A stretch of DNA of 64,000 nt from Planococcus sp. MSAK28401 (lineage in GTDB: Bacteria > Bacillota > Bacilli > Bacillales_A > Planococcaceae). Within the stretch, counting starts at the first letter, position 1, and each line of letters opens with the position of its first letter. Below the pieces are notes generated by a model that ran no database searches, was not told the DNA's origin, and saw nothing but the letters and a program-made list of their open reading frames with translations. This document shows positions 42,098 to 53,480 of this stretch, piece by piece. Both the position numbers and the translations under genes were made by a program. The DNA is taken from NCBI RefSeq assembly GCF_018283455.1, contig NZ_JAAMTH010000001.1, positions 1,031,001 to 1,095,000 on the forward strand. Reading direction: 5' to 3'.

Positions 42098-43462
42098 TTA
42101 TTTCAAGCTCAATAAGCACACCGCTTCCACTTGCGAAGTCTGCGGGAACATATCGATCGGCTGGATGTATTCGACGCGGTAGACCTTCGTCAATTGCTGC
42201 AAGTCTTTCGCGAGTGTCGAAGGGTTGCATGACGTGTAGACAAAACGTTTCGGTTTTACTTTCAAGATGGTTTTCAATAGCGAGTCCGCAAGCCCGGTGC
42301 GCGGCGGGTCTACTGTTAATACATCCGGCACATAGCCTTCCTTGCGCCAGGTTTCGAGCCATTTTTCTGCTGTGCCCGTCACGTAAGTCGCTTGATGGCC
42401 TTGTTTTTTGGCGTTGGCTTTTGCATCGGCAATGCTTTCCGGAATGGTATCCATGCCGCGGATTTCACGGGCGGAATCCGCCAGCCACAGGCCGATTGTG
42501 CCAACGCCGCAATAGGCATCGACGACGGATTCCTTGCCGGTCAATTTCGCTGCACGTTTGATTTCATCGTAGAGCTCCACGGTCTGTTCCGGATTCAATT
42601 GGAAAAATGCGCGGGCAGACAAGTCGAACGATAATTCGCCGAGTTCTTCGTGAATGGTCGGTTTGCCGAACAAAGTACGCGTCGCTTCGCCGAATACGAG
42701 TGACGTTTTCTCGGCATTGACGTTTTGCACGATGGATACCAGGTTCGGGTCGATTGCGCTCAAGCGTTCGACGAGCACTTTCTCTTTCGGGATGTCTTTG
42801 CGAGTCGTGATGAGTACAAGCTGGATTTCGCCCGTCTTGACTGCCGTACGGACAGCAATCGTCCGGACCAGCCCTTTCATCGATTTGCCGTCGTAGATGG
42901 ATAAGTTCAATTCTTCGATGATGCGCTTCGCGGCATTGGTAATTTTCACCGTGTCCGGATGCTGGACGAGGCATTGTTCGATATCGAGCAGCTGCTGGGA
43001 GCCTTCCGCAAACAAGCCGGCCATTACTTTGCCGTCTTTCTTGCGCGTCTGGAACTGGCTCTTATTGCGGTAATGCCACGGGTCGTCCATGCCAATCGTC
43101 TCTCGCACTTGGATGTCCGTCCCGCGTAAATAACGGTCGAGCGATTGCAGCACCAGGTCGCGTTTTTCGACGAGCTGCTGGCTATAGGATAAATGCTGCA
43201 ATTGGCAGCCGCCGCATGTTTCGAAAATCGGGCACGGCGGCGTCTGGCGGTGGGGGGAAGCTTTACGGATCTTCAATATCCGCGCTTGTGCGAAATTATG
43301 TTTCACGATGGTCACTTGCGCGGTGACTTCTTCACCTGGCAGCGCCCCGGGGACAAAGACGACATTGCGCTTGAAAAAGCCGACGCCTTCTCCGTTGATG
43401 CCGAGCTTTTTAATGGTTAAGGGGAATTTCTGCCCCATTTCAATGATTGGTTTTTCAGTCAT
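42098..43462 (-). CDS. RNA (uracil-C5)-methyltransferase, RlmCD/TrmA family paralogue (YfjO type)
   Basis: 454-residue paralogue of the enzyme at 7362-8723. TRAM domain at about 1-65, 4-Cys cluster in [17 protein letters not shown] with a later Cys in EQCLVQ, SAM motif [12 protein letters not shown] near 315, VDPPRTGL near 388, catalytic Cys in [13 protein letters not shown] near 412. ATG 43462 has AAGGA 10 nt upstream. Of the B. subtilis pair YefA (RlmCD) and YfjO, this one, near the yfk genes, corresponds to YfjO by position. Its RNA target is not established. Confidence 0.88.
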   Translation of the reverse strand: MTEKPIIEMGQKFPLTIKKLGINGEGVGFFKRNVVFVPGALPGEEVTAQVTIVKHNFAQARILKIRKASPHRQTPPCPIFETCGGCQLQHLSYSQQLVEKRDLVLQSLDRYLRGTDIQVRETIGMDDPWHYRNKSQFQTRKKDGKVMAGLFAEGSQQLLDIEQCLVQHPDTVKITNAAKRIIEELNLSIYDGKSMKGLVRTIAVRTAVKTGEIQLVLITTRKDIPKEKVLVERLSAIDPNLVSIVQNVNAEKTSLVFGEATRTLFGKPTIHEELGELSFDLSARAFFQLNPEQTVELYDEIKRAAKLTGKESVVDAYCGVGTIGLWLADSAREIRGMDTIPESIADAKANAKKQGHQATYVTGTAEKWLETWRKEGYVPDVLTVDPPRTGLADSLLKTILKVKPKRFVYTSCNPSTLAKDLQQLTKVYRVEYIQPIDMFPQTSQVEAVCLLSLK

Positions 43463-43503
43463 GCAGGTCACGTCCTTCAGTTGGTCATCCCTTCATTATA
43501 CGC

Positions 43504-44403
43504 TTATTTGTATATGTCAGCCAGTGCTTCCGGCAAATTCGGGAACTCGAACTTAAAACCGTGTTCGAGAAGGACGGTCGGAAGTGCCCGCTGGCCTTCC
43601 AGCACGAGCCTGCTTTTATCGCCGAGCGCTGCTTTCAACGCAAATGAGGGGGCGGGGATCCAATGCGGCCTGCCGAGCGCCCGCCCTATTTCCTTGCCGA
43701 ATGCTTTCATGCGCTGGGGGTTCGGTGCGGCCACATTGAAGGGGCCTGTGAGCTCTTTATGTTCGATGGCGAAAAGCACGGCGCGCGCTGCATCGCGGAC
43801 GTGAATCCAGGACAGCCATTGCCTGCCGGTACCAACTGTGCCGCCGGCGAATAATTTATACGGCAGCGCCATTAAAGGAAGGGCGCCTTCTTCTTTTCCG
43901 AGCAAGATGCCGAAGCGCGCATAAGCGGCACGGACGCCGTCGAGTTGCGCTTGTTCGGCCAAGCTCTCCCAAGCTAAGACTGTCTCAGCAAGAAAATCAT
44001 TGCCGTATTCATGGTCAGCTTCCGTGTAGGTTTTATGTTCAGAAGCCGGATAGATTCCAATCGCGCTCGCATTGACGAGCACTTCCGGTTTTTTTTCAAG
44101 CGTCGAGATGATGCGCAGCACTTCTTTCGTCGCCGATACGCGGCTTTCGTAGATTTTCTTCTTTTGTTTGTCTGTCCATAAGCCGTCGTTGATCGATGTG
44201 CCGGCTAAGTTGACGAGCGCATCGATGCCTTCAAGCTGCGCTTCGGGGGTTGCTCCATCAGACAGCCACTGGACATATGTGATGCCCCCTTCCTTCGGTT
44301 TATCGGAACGTGTTAAAATAAACACTTCGTGTCCTTTTTCCAGTAACAGTTCTGTCAAGACGGAACCGAGAAACCCGGTGCCGCCAGTTATCGCTATTTT
44401 CAT
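43504..44403 (-). CDS. yfhF: TIGR01777 family epimerase-like SDR protein (YfhF)
   Basis: 299-residue extended short-chain dehydrogenase/epimerase-like protein. NAD(P) motif GGTGFLG at 7-13; the catalytic position reads ASAIGIYPASEHKTY near 113-127, so Tyr is present but the YxxxK pattern is not clear. TIGR01777 proteins have been connected with cell division (SulA-like by name), but their biochemical role is unknown. The second ATG (44403) is best spaced from GGAGG. Divergent from recX, as yfhF/yfhG are neighbours in B. subtilis. Confidence 0.88.
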   Translation of the reverse strand: MKIAITGGTGFLGSVLTELLLEKGHEVFILTRSDKPKEGGITYVQWLSDGATPEAQLEGIDALVNLAGTSINDGLWTDKQKKKIYESRVSATKEVLRIISTLEKKPEVLVNASAIGIYPASEHKTYTEADHEYGNDFLAETVLAWESLAEQAQLDGVRAAYARFGILLGKEEGALPLMALPYKLFAGGTVGTGRQWLSWIHVRDAARAVLFAIEHKELTGPFNVAAPNPQRMKAFGKEIGRALGRPHWIPAPSFALKAALGDKSRLVLEGQRALPTVLLEHGFKFEFPNLPEALADIYK

Positions 44404-44502
44404 TTCCATCGCCTCCATGTCTATCCCATACCCAATTCGAGCGAAGCATATGCCAAGAGGCTGTTCAAAGTGTATAATGGAACAAGAAGCGAGGGGAAAT
44501 TG

Positions 44503-45309
44503 ATGCCGATCATTACGAAAATAACCCGCGGAAAAAACAATCCAGAACGCTATAATATTTATCTGGAAGAAAAATTTGCGTTCAGTGTCGACGAAACCTT
44601 GATCATCCGCTACCAATTGACCAAAGGCAAAGAACTCGACCAGTGGACGATCGAAGAAATGAACTTTGAGGATGAAGTCCGAAAAGCATTCAATAAAGCT
44701 TTGCATTACCTCGGCTTCCGCATGCGCAGCGAAGGCGAAGTCCGGAAGAAACTGAAGGAAAAGGAATTCGGTGAAGCCGTGATCGACGAAGCGGTCAAGA
44801 AGCTCTATGAACTCAGCTTCCTAGATGACCAGCAGTTTTCAGAAGCATTGCTCCGGACGCAAATCAAATCCGGCAAAAAAGGGCCGCGCGCTATCCAACA
44901 GGACATGCAAAAGAGAGGAATTGATAAGGCTATGCAAAAAGATGTCTTAACAAATTACACTGAGGAAGAGCAGCTCGAAGTCGCCACAGGTCTCGCGGAA
45001 AAAATCGCAGCGAAAGAACAATCGAAAACCCCGAGCCAGGTGAAACAGAAAATCAACGACTCGCTGATGAGAAAAGGCTATCCTTACGGGATCATCAAGC
45101 AAGCGATTGAAACGCTGGATCTTGAACGCGACGGAGATCAATGGCTCGATAGCGTCCGCCAGCAAGGCGATAAATTATGGCGCAAGCATGAAAGTAAATT
45201 GTCGGGGAACGACCTGAGCCGGAAAGTGAAGCAAGGCCTGTACCAGAAAGGCTTCCCAGGCGATGTGATCAGCCAGTACATCGAAGAAAAGGAGCTTGAA
45301 GATGAGTGA
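44503..45309 (+). CDS. recX: recombination regulator RecX
   Basis: 268-residue regulator that binds and modulates RecA filaments. Three tandem RecX helical repeats can be seen: ALHYLGFRMRSEGEVRKKLK near 75, SGKKGPRAIQQDMQKRGIDK near 130, and the C-terminal pair SLMRKGYPYGIIKQAIETL and GLYQKGFPGDVISQYIEEK. Longer than Gram-negative RecX (about 165), as usual in Bacillales. ATG 44503 follows GAGGGG. Its end overlaps yfhH by 8 nt. Confidence 0.92.
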   Translation: MPIITKITRGKNNPERYNIYLEEKFAFSVDETLIIRYQLTKGKELDQWTIEEMNFEDEVRKAFNKALHYLGFRMRSEGEVRKKLKEKEFGEAVIDEAVKKLYELSFLDDQQFSEALLRTQIKSGKKGPRAIQQDMQKRGIDKAMQKDVLTNYTEEEQLEVATGLAEKIAAKEQSKTPSQVKQKINDSLMRKGYPYGIIKQAIETLDLERDGDQWLDSVRQQGDKLWRKHESKLSGNDLSRKVKQGLYQKGFPGDVISQYIEEKELEDE

Positions 45310-45634
45310 CAATAAACCATATTCACAAATGGACGAGACGGAACTGCGCAATGAAATTGCCCGTCTGAAAGAAAAAGCGCGCAAAGCGGAACAGCTCGGC
45401 ATCGTCAATGAATTCGCGGTGCTCGAGCGCAAAGCCATCATGGCCGCGTCGTTTTTGCTGGATCCAAAAGATTTCAAACCAGGGGAAGTTTACCGCGTGG
45501 AAGGCGACCCGAATGTTTATTTTCAAATTGATTATTTAAAAGGGAATTTTGCTTGGGGTTACCGCATGGGCGGCGACAAACACACAGAAGCGCTGCCGAT
45601 TTCCATGCTGCGTCCATTAAAGGAAGGGAAGTGA
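45302..45634 (+). CDS. yfhH: DUF1811 protein YfhH
   Basis: 110-residue soluble protein of the YfhH (DUF1811) family, function unknown. N-terminal helix pair (MDETELRNEIARLKEKARKA) followed by a small beta domain (GEVYRVEGDPNVYFQIDYLK). It overlaps the recX stop by 8 nt, and yfhJ follows after 4 nt, so recX-yfhH-yfhJ form one operon. Confidence 0.9.
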   Translation: MSDNKPYSQMDETELRNEIARLKEKARKAEQLGIVNEFAVLERKAIMAASFLLDPKDFKPGEVYRVEGDPNVYFQIDYLKGNFAWGYRMGGDKHTEALPISMLRPLKEGK

Positions 45635-45638
45635 ATCG

Positions 45639-45893
45639 ATGAAAGAAGTCATTGAGCAATTAATCATCGAATTGAGAGAAAAAAATCCGGAGCTGTCTGA
45701 AGACAAAGCCCGGACGTGGATCGAATTATTGGTGTCTGATTTTGAATCTTCCTACGCGAAAGCAGGATATGATTATCAAGGCACGGCGGTCGTCGAAAAA
45801 GTCGTGCGCCAGTGGATTGAAAGTTACGGCGATAAAATTCACGAATTTGCAGGGAACAACCCGAAATACGCACATCTTTTGCACGATTCTTAA
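45639..45893 (+). CDS. yfhJ: YfhJ (WVELL family) protein
   Basis: 84-residue acidic helical protein. The family is named for WVELL; here the motif reads WIELL (residues 27-31, in ARTWIELLVSDFESSYAKAG). Function unknown. Last gene of the recX operon, ended by a strong bidirectional terminator. Confidence 0.88.
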   Translation: MKEVIEQLIIELREKNPELSEDKARTWIELLVSDFESSYAKAGYDYQGTAVVEKVVRQWIESYGDKIHEFAGNNPKYAHLLHDS

Positions 45894-45898
45894 ACGAC

Positions 45899-45936
45899 AA
45901 AAAAACGGCCGGGGATGAGTACCCCGGCCGTTTTTC
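45899..45936. terminator. bidirectional terminator yfhJ / yfhP
   Basis: Stem AAAAACGGCCGGGG / CCCCGGCCGTTTTT with ATGAGTA loop. Confidence 0.93.
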
Positions 45937-45939
45937 TGT

Positions 45940-46920
45940 TCAGTTATGGCTGAAATCGAGCTTTTTCCTCAATTTGTCTTCGCTGAAGATCCATCCTGTA
46001 TAAGAGTTCAGGATATTATGGTCTTCGTCCAGATGGGCAACTGCAACAAACGGATAATAATCGTTGCTGCGGTAGCGCAAATCGATTAAACGCACTTCGT
46101 AGATCTCTCCATATTGGTTGATCTCCCAGCGGTAAAGCGGGGAAAATGACACAAAAGCATTTAAGTTCTTGTCTTTCATCGCCGTTTGAATCAAGGCATT
46201 TTCAGGCATCGGCTTTTTCAGGAACTTATCGTAGATGTTGATCGACCGCCCGTAAGCCTGGCCGACATAATGATGGCGGTCCGTATCAGCGGCGATGCGC
46301 CATTGGAAATAGCGCATTGTCGGGGCGACGAATACATCGTTCGTGCCCGGGATCGTATTGCGGATCGCCTGCTTGATCGCTGACTGCAGCGCAAAGCGCG
46401 AGACGTAATAGAAGAACAAAATGATATACAAAATGCTCATCGTCCAGACCGGATCGGCTCCGAACGCCCAAATCATGAGGGCCACGACGTGTGCACCGAA
46501 AATGATCGGGTCAAAGGTATTGATGACGCCGAGTGCCACCCAATGATTGGAAAATGGCCGCAATGCTTGTGTGCCGTATGAATTGAATATATCCACAAAT
46601 ACATGCAGGAACACAGCCAGGAAGGTCCATAGCCATAAATGAAGAAGATTCGCTTCTGGGAAAATAAGGTAAATTGCTCCCGAAAGCAAAATAGGCCATG
46701 ACAGCACGGCCGGCACTGAATGTGTTATGCCTCGGTGATGGCGTATATAAACCGCGTTGTCGCGCAGCTTTAAAACAGTATCGATATCGGGGATTTGTGA
46801 GCCGATAATGGTACCGGTCATGACGGCAGTCAAAGTGGCCGGATGGGCAGCGACAACGGGATCGGCCATTGCCAATCCGCCGAGCGCAATGCCCATGACG
46901 ATATGAGTTCCTGTATCCAT
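45940..46920 (-). CDS. yfhP: YfhP/YdjM-type membrane-bound metal-dependent hydrolase
   Basis: 326-residue membrane protein. The N-terminal half holds the YdjM motif set: THIVMGIALGGLA (His6), SQIPDIDTVL (Asp pair near 44-46), HHRGITHSVPAVL near 60-72 and HVFVDIFNSYGTQ near 105. These conserved His/Asp residues face the membrane and are thought to bind metal. The C-terminal 140 residues are soluble. In B. subtilis yfhP lies next to and divergent from yfhQ (mutY); the same arrangement is kept here with a 137-bp gap. Substrate unknown. Confidence 0.88.
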   Translation of the reverse strand: MDTGTHIVMGIALGGLAMADPVVAAHPATLTAVMTGTIIGSQIPDIDTVLKLRDNAVYIRHHRGITHSVPAVLSWPILLSGAIYLIFPEANLLHLWLWTFLAVFLHVFVDIFNSYGTQALRPFSNHWVALGVINTFDPIIFGAHVVALMIWAFGADPVWTMSILYIILFFYYVSRFALQSAIKQAIRNTIPGTNDVFVAPTMRYFQWRIAADTDRHHYVGQAYGRSINIYDKFLKKPMPENALIQTAMKDKNLNAFVSFSPLYRWEINQYGEIYEVRLIDLRYRSNDYYPFVAVAHLDEDHNILNSYTGWIFSEDKLRKKLDFSHN

Positions 46921-47057
46921 CGACGCATCCCCCTTCTTTGCGAGCGTTTATAATATCTTGTATGCCCGCCTTTTGATAAAATAAGCATATTCCCTAAATA
47001 TACATACCCGCTTCAGGGCCGGAATAATCAGCATGAACGGAGGCAGAAAACATAAAT

Positions 47058-48865
<1,808 letters not shown>

Positions 48866-48909
48866 TTCTCGCAACTTTCGGCTTATTGCTGTATGTTTTC
48901 AGAATTGAT

Positions 48910-48918
48910 TGATATAAT
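48910..48918 (+). promoter_or_regulatory. extended -10 promoter of ygaC
   Basis: TGATATAAT, a perfect extended -10, about 50 nt before the ygaC start. Confidence 0.5.
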
Positions 48919-48968
48919 GAACGGGAGATAACATATAGTGATAGTTAGACGAAAAGGTGGGATGGTGC

Positions 48969-49514
48969 ATGGCGGTTCCTGCGGAGGGTGAAACAATCCA
49001 GATCCACAGTTACAAGCACAACGGACGCATCCACCGTGTCTGGCAGGAAACAACTGTACTGAAAGGGACGAACAATATTGTAATCGGCGCGAACGAACGC
49101 ACGCTGGTGAGGGAATCGGACGGCAGGACATGGTTGACGCGAGAACCGTCGATCTGTTATTTCCATGCCGAACATTGGTTCAACATCATCTGCATGCTGC
49201 GTGACGACGGCGTTTATTATTATTGCAATATCAGCTCCCCGTTCGTCTACAATAATGGATCGTTGAAATACATCGATTATGACTTGGATGTAAAAGTGTT
49301 TCCGGATATGTCTTACACGCTGTTGGATGAAGACGAATTTGAAGACCATAAGCGGCAAATGGGCTACCCAGAAGTCATCGATCAAATACTCTACCGAAAT
49401 GTGGACAAGCTGATCAGCTGGATCAAGCAAAGAAGAGGCCCTTTTGCCCAGGACTTTATCGAAGTATGGACGAGCCGGTATGAATTTCATAAGCATAACC
49501 GGATTCATGATTAA
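48969..49514 (+). CDS. ygaC: DUF402 nucleoside tri/diphosphate phosphatase (YgaC/Ntdp type)
   Basis: 181-residue cytoplasmic protein of the DUF402 family. The Staphylococcus homologue Ntdp hydrolyses nucleoside tri- and diphosphates. Typical parts: [33 protein letters not shown] near 57-70, [20 protein letters not shown] near 87 and [10 protein letters not shown] with its acidic metal ligands near 108. ATG 48969 follows AAAGGTGGG. The ABC exporter follows after a terminator, as ygaC-ygaD do in B. subtilis. Confidence 0.88.
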   Translation: MAVPAEGETIQIHSYKHNGRIHRVWQETTVLKGTNNIVIGANERTLVRESDGRTWLTREPSICYFHAEHWFNIICMLRDDGVYYYCNISSPFVYNNGSLKYIDYDLDVKVFPDMSYTLLDEDEFEDHKRQMGYPEVIDQILYRNVDKLISWIKQRRGPFAQDFIEVWTSRYEFHKHNRIHD

Positions 49515-49518
49515 CATG

Positions 49519-49547
49519 GAAAACCTGTTGCCAGCCAACAGGTTTTT
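49519..49547 (+). terminator. ygaC terminator
   Basis: Stem AAACCTGTTG / CAACAGGTTT with CCAGC loop and a short T-run. Confidence 0.82.
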
Positions 49548-49574
49548 CATTTTGAACAGAATGGAGTGAACAGT

Positions 49575-51320
49575 TTGAGCAGTATGAAACGCTATATGAA
49601 ATTCGTCAAGCCCTATTATTGGCAGATTGCCTTGACGATCTTCATCGGGATATTCAAGTTTGCGATCCCTCTTTTTATCCCTCTTTTAATCAAAATCGTC
49701 ATTGATGATATCATCGGCGCAGAGGCATTGTCGGATGCGGAAAAACTCAACCAGCTTTATCTATGGCTCGGGGGCACTGCGATCGTGTTCTTCCTGCTGC
49801 GCCCGCCAATTGAATATTTCCGGCAATATTACGCACAATATGTCAGCAATAAAATTCTCTACGATATTCGCAGCTATCTTTACAGCCACCTGCAGCGCCT
49901 GAGCTTGCGCTATTATGCAAACACACGGGCTGGGGAAATCATTTCACGGGTCATCAATGATGTTGAGCAAACGAAGAACTTCGTCATGATCGGCTTGATG
50001 AATGTTTGGCTTGATGTCGCGACCATCCTCATTGCCATCATCATCATGCTTACCATGGACGTGTCCCTAACGATCGTGGCGCTTTTGGCTTTTCCTTTCT
50101 ATGCATTCAGTGTCAAATACTTCTTCGGCCGTTTGCGTGATTTGACGCGCGAACGTTCCCAGGCACTCGCCAACGTCCAAAGCTATTTGCATGAACGCGT
50201 GCAGGGCATGAGCATTATCAAAAGCTTTGCACTCGAAAAGCATGAAGAAAAGATTTTCAATAACACGAACGATCAATTCCTGGAAAAAGCGATCGACCAT
50301 ACGAAGTGGAATGCCAAGGCATTCGCGGTCGTCAACACTATCACCGATGTAGCACCGCTATTGGTCATCGGCTATGCCGGTTACCAGGTTATCCAAGGAA
50401 ATTTGACGCTCGGGACGATGGTGGCGTTTATCGCCTATATCGAACGGCTCTATAATCCATTGCGCCGCCTCGTCAACTCTTCGACGACGCTCGTCCAATC
50501 ACTTGCTTCAATGGACCGCGTCTTCGAGATGGTCGATGAGGAATACGACGTAACGGACAAACAAGGCGCACGTGAACTTGGGCGCGTCGACGGCAAGCTT
50601 GAATTCCATAATGTCTCGTTCCATTATAATGATGGGGGAAGCGAAGTGCTGTCGAATCTCAACTTCACGGTCCGACCGGGAGAGACAGTGGCATTTGTTG
50701 GCATGAGCGGCGGCGGTAAATCGACGATTGTCTCACTCATCCCGAGATTCTACGATGCTACGCAAGGCTCGATTCGCATGGACGGCCACGACTTGAAAGA
50801 CGTGACGATCCATTCCTTGCGCGACCAGATCGGCCTCGTCCTGCAGGATTCGATCCTGTTCAGTGAATCGGTCAAAGAAAATATCCTGATGGGCAAACCC
50901 GATGCGACCGACAAGGAAGTCATCGCGGCAGCCAAAGCGGCGAACGCCCATGAATTCATCAGTAATTTGCCGGAAGGCTACGACACGAAAGTCGGCGAGC
51001 GCGGTGTCAAGTTATCCGGCGGACAAAAACAGCGCATTGCCATTTCCCGTGTCTTCCTGAAAGACCCGGCGATTCTCATCTTGGACGAAGCGACATCCGC
51101 ACTTGACCTCGAAAGCGAAGCACTGATCCAGGATTCCTTGGAGCGTCTTGCGCACGACCGCACGACATTGATGGTCGCACACCGCTTGTCGACCATCACT
51201 CATGCCGACCAAATACTGGTCATCGACAACGGCCAATTGGCTGAACAAGGCACGCACGAAGAGCTGTTGCAAAAGCGCGGCGTCTATTACAAACTATTCC
51301 AAGTGCAGAACATAGGTTAA
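49575..51320 (+). CDS. ygaD: ABC exporter, fused permease and ATPase (YgaD)
   Basis: 581-residue half-transporter of the MsbA/LmrA type, working as a dimer. Six membrane helices in residues 1-320; ATPase from about 335 with Walker [10 protein letters not shown] near 374, ABC signature [13 protein letters not shown] near 480, Walker B ILILDEAT near 500 and the H-loop MVAHRLST near 533. TTG 49575 is used because GGAG sits 8 nt upstream; the next ATG (49584) is 17 nt away. Substrate unknown (lipid or drug). Own terminator follows. Confidence 0.9.
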   Translation: MSSMKRYMKFVKPYYWQIALTIFIGIFKFAIPLFIPLLIKIVIDDIIGAEALSDAEKLNQLYLWLGGTAIVFFLLRPPIEYFRQYYAQYVSNKILYDIRSYLYSHLQRLSLRYYANTRAGEIISRVINDVEQTKNFVMIGLMNVWLDVATILIAIIIMLTMDVSLTIVALLAFPFYAFSVKYFFGRLRDLTRERSQALANVQSYLHERVQGMSIIKSFALEKHEEKIFNNTNDQFLEKAIDHTKWNAKAFAVVNTITDVAPLLVIGYAGYQVIQGNLTLGTMVAFIAYIERLYNPLRRLVNSSTTLVQSLASMDRVFEMVDEEYDVTDKQGARELGRVDGKLEFHNVSFHYNDGGSEVLSNLNFTVRPGETVAFVGMSGGGKSTIVSLIPRFYDATQGSIRMDGHDLKDVTIHSLRDQIGLVLQDSILFSESVKENILMGKPDATDKEVIAAAKAANAHEFISNLPEGYDTKVGERGVKLSGGQKQRIAISRVFLKDPAILILDEATSALDLESEALIQDSLERLAHDRTTLMVAHRLSTITHADQILVIDNGQLAEQGTHEELLQKRGVYYKLFQVQNIG

Positions 51321-51329
51321 CTATTTCAC

Positions 51330-51357
51330 GCTCCCCAATTTTTGGGGAGCTTTTTTA
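51330..51357 (+). terminator. ygaD terminator
   Basis: Stem GCTCCCCAA / TTGGGGAGC with TTT loop and TTTTTT. Confidence 0.9.
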
Positions 51358-51394
51358 ATAGGAAGGAAGGCTTTCGCCAATCTCCCGAAAACTA

Positions 51395-51422
51395 TTGCAT
51401 TACTACTAATATTACGTATAAT
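51395..51422 (+). promoter_or_regulatory. promoter of the opp operon
   Basis: TTGCAT - 16 nt - TATAAT, 51 nt before the oppD start. Confidence 0.6.
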
Positions 51423-51473
51423 GGAAAGACGGAGAATGTTCTGAATAATTTAAAATGAAGAAGGAGGATCTCT

Positions 51474-52493
51474 ATGGACGAACGTAAAACCATCTTGGAT
51501 GTGAAAGGGCTGCGCACTTCCTTTTTCACAGATGATGGAGAAGTACCGGCAGTCGACAACGTGGATTTCCATATCCGCCAGGGGGAAGTGCTCGGCATTG
51601 TAGGGGAATCAGGCTGTGGCAAAAGTGTTACCTCATTGTCCATAATGGGGCTAGTGCCAAGTCCTCCAGGGAAGATTGTCAGCGGGGAAATTTTATTCCA
51701 AGATAAGGATTTGACAAAACTATCCGATAAAGAAATGCGCCAGATCCGCGGCGACGATATAGCGATGATTTTCCAGGAGCCGATGACTTCGTTGAATCCC
51801 TTGTTTACCATCGGCAATCAATTGCGGGAAGCGCTGAAGATCCACAAAAAGGATTGGTCGAAAAGCCAAATCCAGGAACGCGCTGTCGAAATGATGAAAT
51901 TGGTCGGCTTGCCACGCGCAGAAGCTTTGCTTAATGATTATCCTCACCAATTATCGGGAGGCATGCGCCAGCGCGTCATGATCGCGATGGCTTTATTGTG
52001 CGACCCGAAAGTGCTAATCGCCGATGAACCGACCACGGCACTCGACGTGACGATTCAAGCGCAGATCCTTAAATTGATCAAGAATTTAAATGAACGGCTC
52101 GATACCGCCGTCTTGCTGATTACCCATGACCTTGGGGTCGTCGCAGAAACTTGCGAACGCGTCGTTGTCATGTACGCGGGCAAAGTGGTCGAAGAAGGGC
52201 CAGTACATACCATTTTCAATGATCCACAGCATCCATATACCCGCGGCCTTCTAGAAAGCGTACCCGATATGCGCTTCAAGAAAGAGCGGCTATACTCTAT
52301 TCCAGGAAACGTGCCAAAACCGGGATCGATCAAAGTAGGCTGTAAATACGCAGCACGTTGTGAATTTGCTTTCGATCATTGCCGTGTGGAAGACCCGGCA
52401 TTATACCAGACGGCAGAAGACCACAAGACACGCTGTTTCCTATTCGATCCAAAGGAGGCCGAGTCGCATGACAGAACCGTTGTTGAAAGTTGA
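51474..52493 (+). CDS. oppD: oligopeptide ABC transporter ATP-binding protein
   Basis: 339-residue ATPase of the peptide importer. Walker A GESGCGKS near 42-49, signature [15 protein letters not shown] near 158, Walker [15 protein letters not shown] near 180, H-loop ITHDLG near 212. The C-terminal oligopeptide/dipeptide domain carries the Cys-rich segment (CKYAARC...CRVEDP) that in Opp proteins may hold an Fe-S cluster. GAAGGAGG fixes the start. First gene of oppDFABC; oppF overlaps its end by 26 nt. Confidence 0.93.
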   Translation: MDERKTILDVKGLRTSFFTDDGEVPAVDNVDFHIRQGEVLGIVGESGCGKSVTSLSIMGLVPSPPGKIVSGEILFQDKDLTKLSDKEMRQIRGDDIAMIFQEPMTSLNPLFTIGNQLREALKIHKKDWSKSQIQERAVEMMKLVGLPRAEALLNDYPHQLSGGMRQRVMIAMALLCDPKVLIADEPTTALDVTIQAQILKLIKNLNERLDTAVLLITHDLGVVAETCERVVVMYAGKVVEEGPVHTIFNDPQHPYTRGLLESVPDMRFKKERLYSIPGNVPKPGSIKVGCKYAARCEFAFDHCRVEDPALYQTAEDHKTRCFLFDPKEAESHDRTVVES

Positions 52494-53451
52494 AGGCTTA
52501 AAGAAATATTTTCCGGTTACGGGCGGCATGTTCGGCCGTGTCAAAGGGCAGGTCAAAGCAGTTGATGACATCTCTTTTTATGTAAATGAAGGCGAAACGC
52601 TCGGAATCGTCGGCGAATCGGGCTGCGGCAAGTCGACGACCGGGCGTATGCTTATGCGTTTGCTCGATCCGACAGAAGGCAAAGTGACGTTCGATGGCCA
52701 GGAATTGACCAGTTTGTCAGCGTCTGAAATGCGTAAGGCCAGACGCGATATCCAGATGGTGTTCCAAGATCCGTACGCGTCACTCAATCCGCGCCACAGC
52801 ATCGAAAAGATTTTGATGGAGCCGCTGAATGTCCATAATATCGGCGACCCGAAAGAGCGCAAACGCAAAGTGCACGAGTTTCTCGAAATCGTCGGGCTCA
52901 GCAGCTACCATGCCAAACGCTATCCGCACCAATTTAGCGGCGGCCAGCGCCAGCGCATCGGCATCGCGCGCGCCCTCATGACTAACCCGAAACTGATCAT
53001 TGCCGATGAACCGGTTTCTGCGCTTGATGTGTCGATTCAAGCGCAAGTGCTCAATTTGATGCAGGATCTGCAGCGCGATTTAAAACTGACGTACATATTC
53101 ATCGCCCATGATTTGGGTGTCGTGCGCCATATCAGCGACCGTGTGGGCGTCATGTATTTGGGCAATATGGCGGAGCTTGCGGATACAGAAAGCCTGTATG
53201 AAAAACCGCTTCATCCATATACGCAAGCGCTCCTGTCGGCAGTGCCCGTCCCGGACCCTGATTTTGTCCGCGAAGAAGTGGTGATCAAAGGGGATGTGCC
53301 GAGCCCGGCCAACCCGCCATCAGGCTGCCGCTTCCATACACGCTGCCCATTCAAGATGGATATCTGCTCACAGGAAATTCCGCGTTTCGCGGAAGTTGAA
53401 CCAGGTCATTCTGTAGCTTGTCACCTTTATGAGGAATGCAGGCCGCAATGA
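52468..53451 (+). CDS. oppF: oligopeptide ABC transporter ATP-binding protein, second ATPase
   Basis: 327-residue partner ATPase. Walker [10 protein letters not shown] near 49-57, signature FSGGQRQRIGIARAL near 159, Walker B IIADEPVSALDVS near 181, H-loop IAHDLG. C-terminal domain with CRFHTRCPFKMDIC. ATG 52468 follows AAAGGAGG inside the oppD 3' end, giving a 26-nt overlap and coupled translation. Confidence 0.93.
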   Translation: MTEPLLKVEGLKKYFPVTGGMFGRVKGQVKAVDDISFYVNEGETLGIVGESGCGKSTTGRMLMRLLDPTEGKVTFDGQELTSLSASEMRKARRDIQMVFQDPYASLNPRHSIEKILMEPLNVHNIGDPKERKRKVHEFLEIVGLSSYHAKRYPHQFSGGQRQRIGIARALMTNPKLIIADEPVSALDVSIQAQVLNLMQDLQRDLKLTYIFIAHDLGVVRHISDRVGVMYLGNMAELADTESLYEKPLHPYTQALLSAVPVPDPDFVREEVVIKGDVPSPANPPSGCRFHTRCPFKMDICSQEIPRFAEVEPGHSVACHLYEECRPQ

Positions 53452-53480
53452 TAATAAAAAAACAAAACGGAGGGGTTATT

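Noticed and set aside
44403-44706. N-terminal extension of the yfhF epimerase.
   Set aside because: It would overlap the recX start region. The NAD-binding motif begins right after the ATG at 44403.
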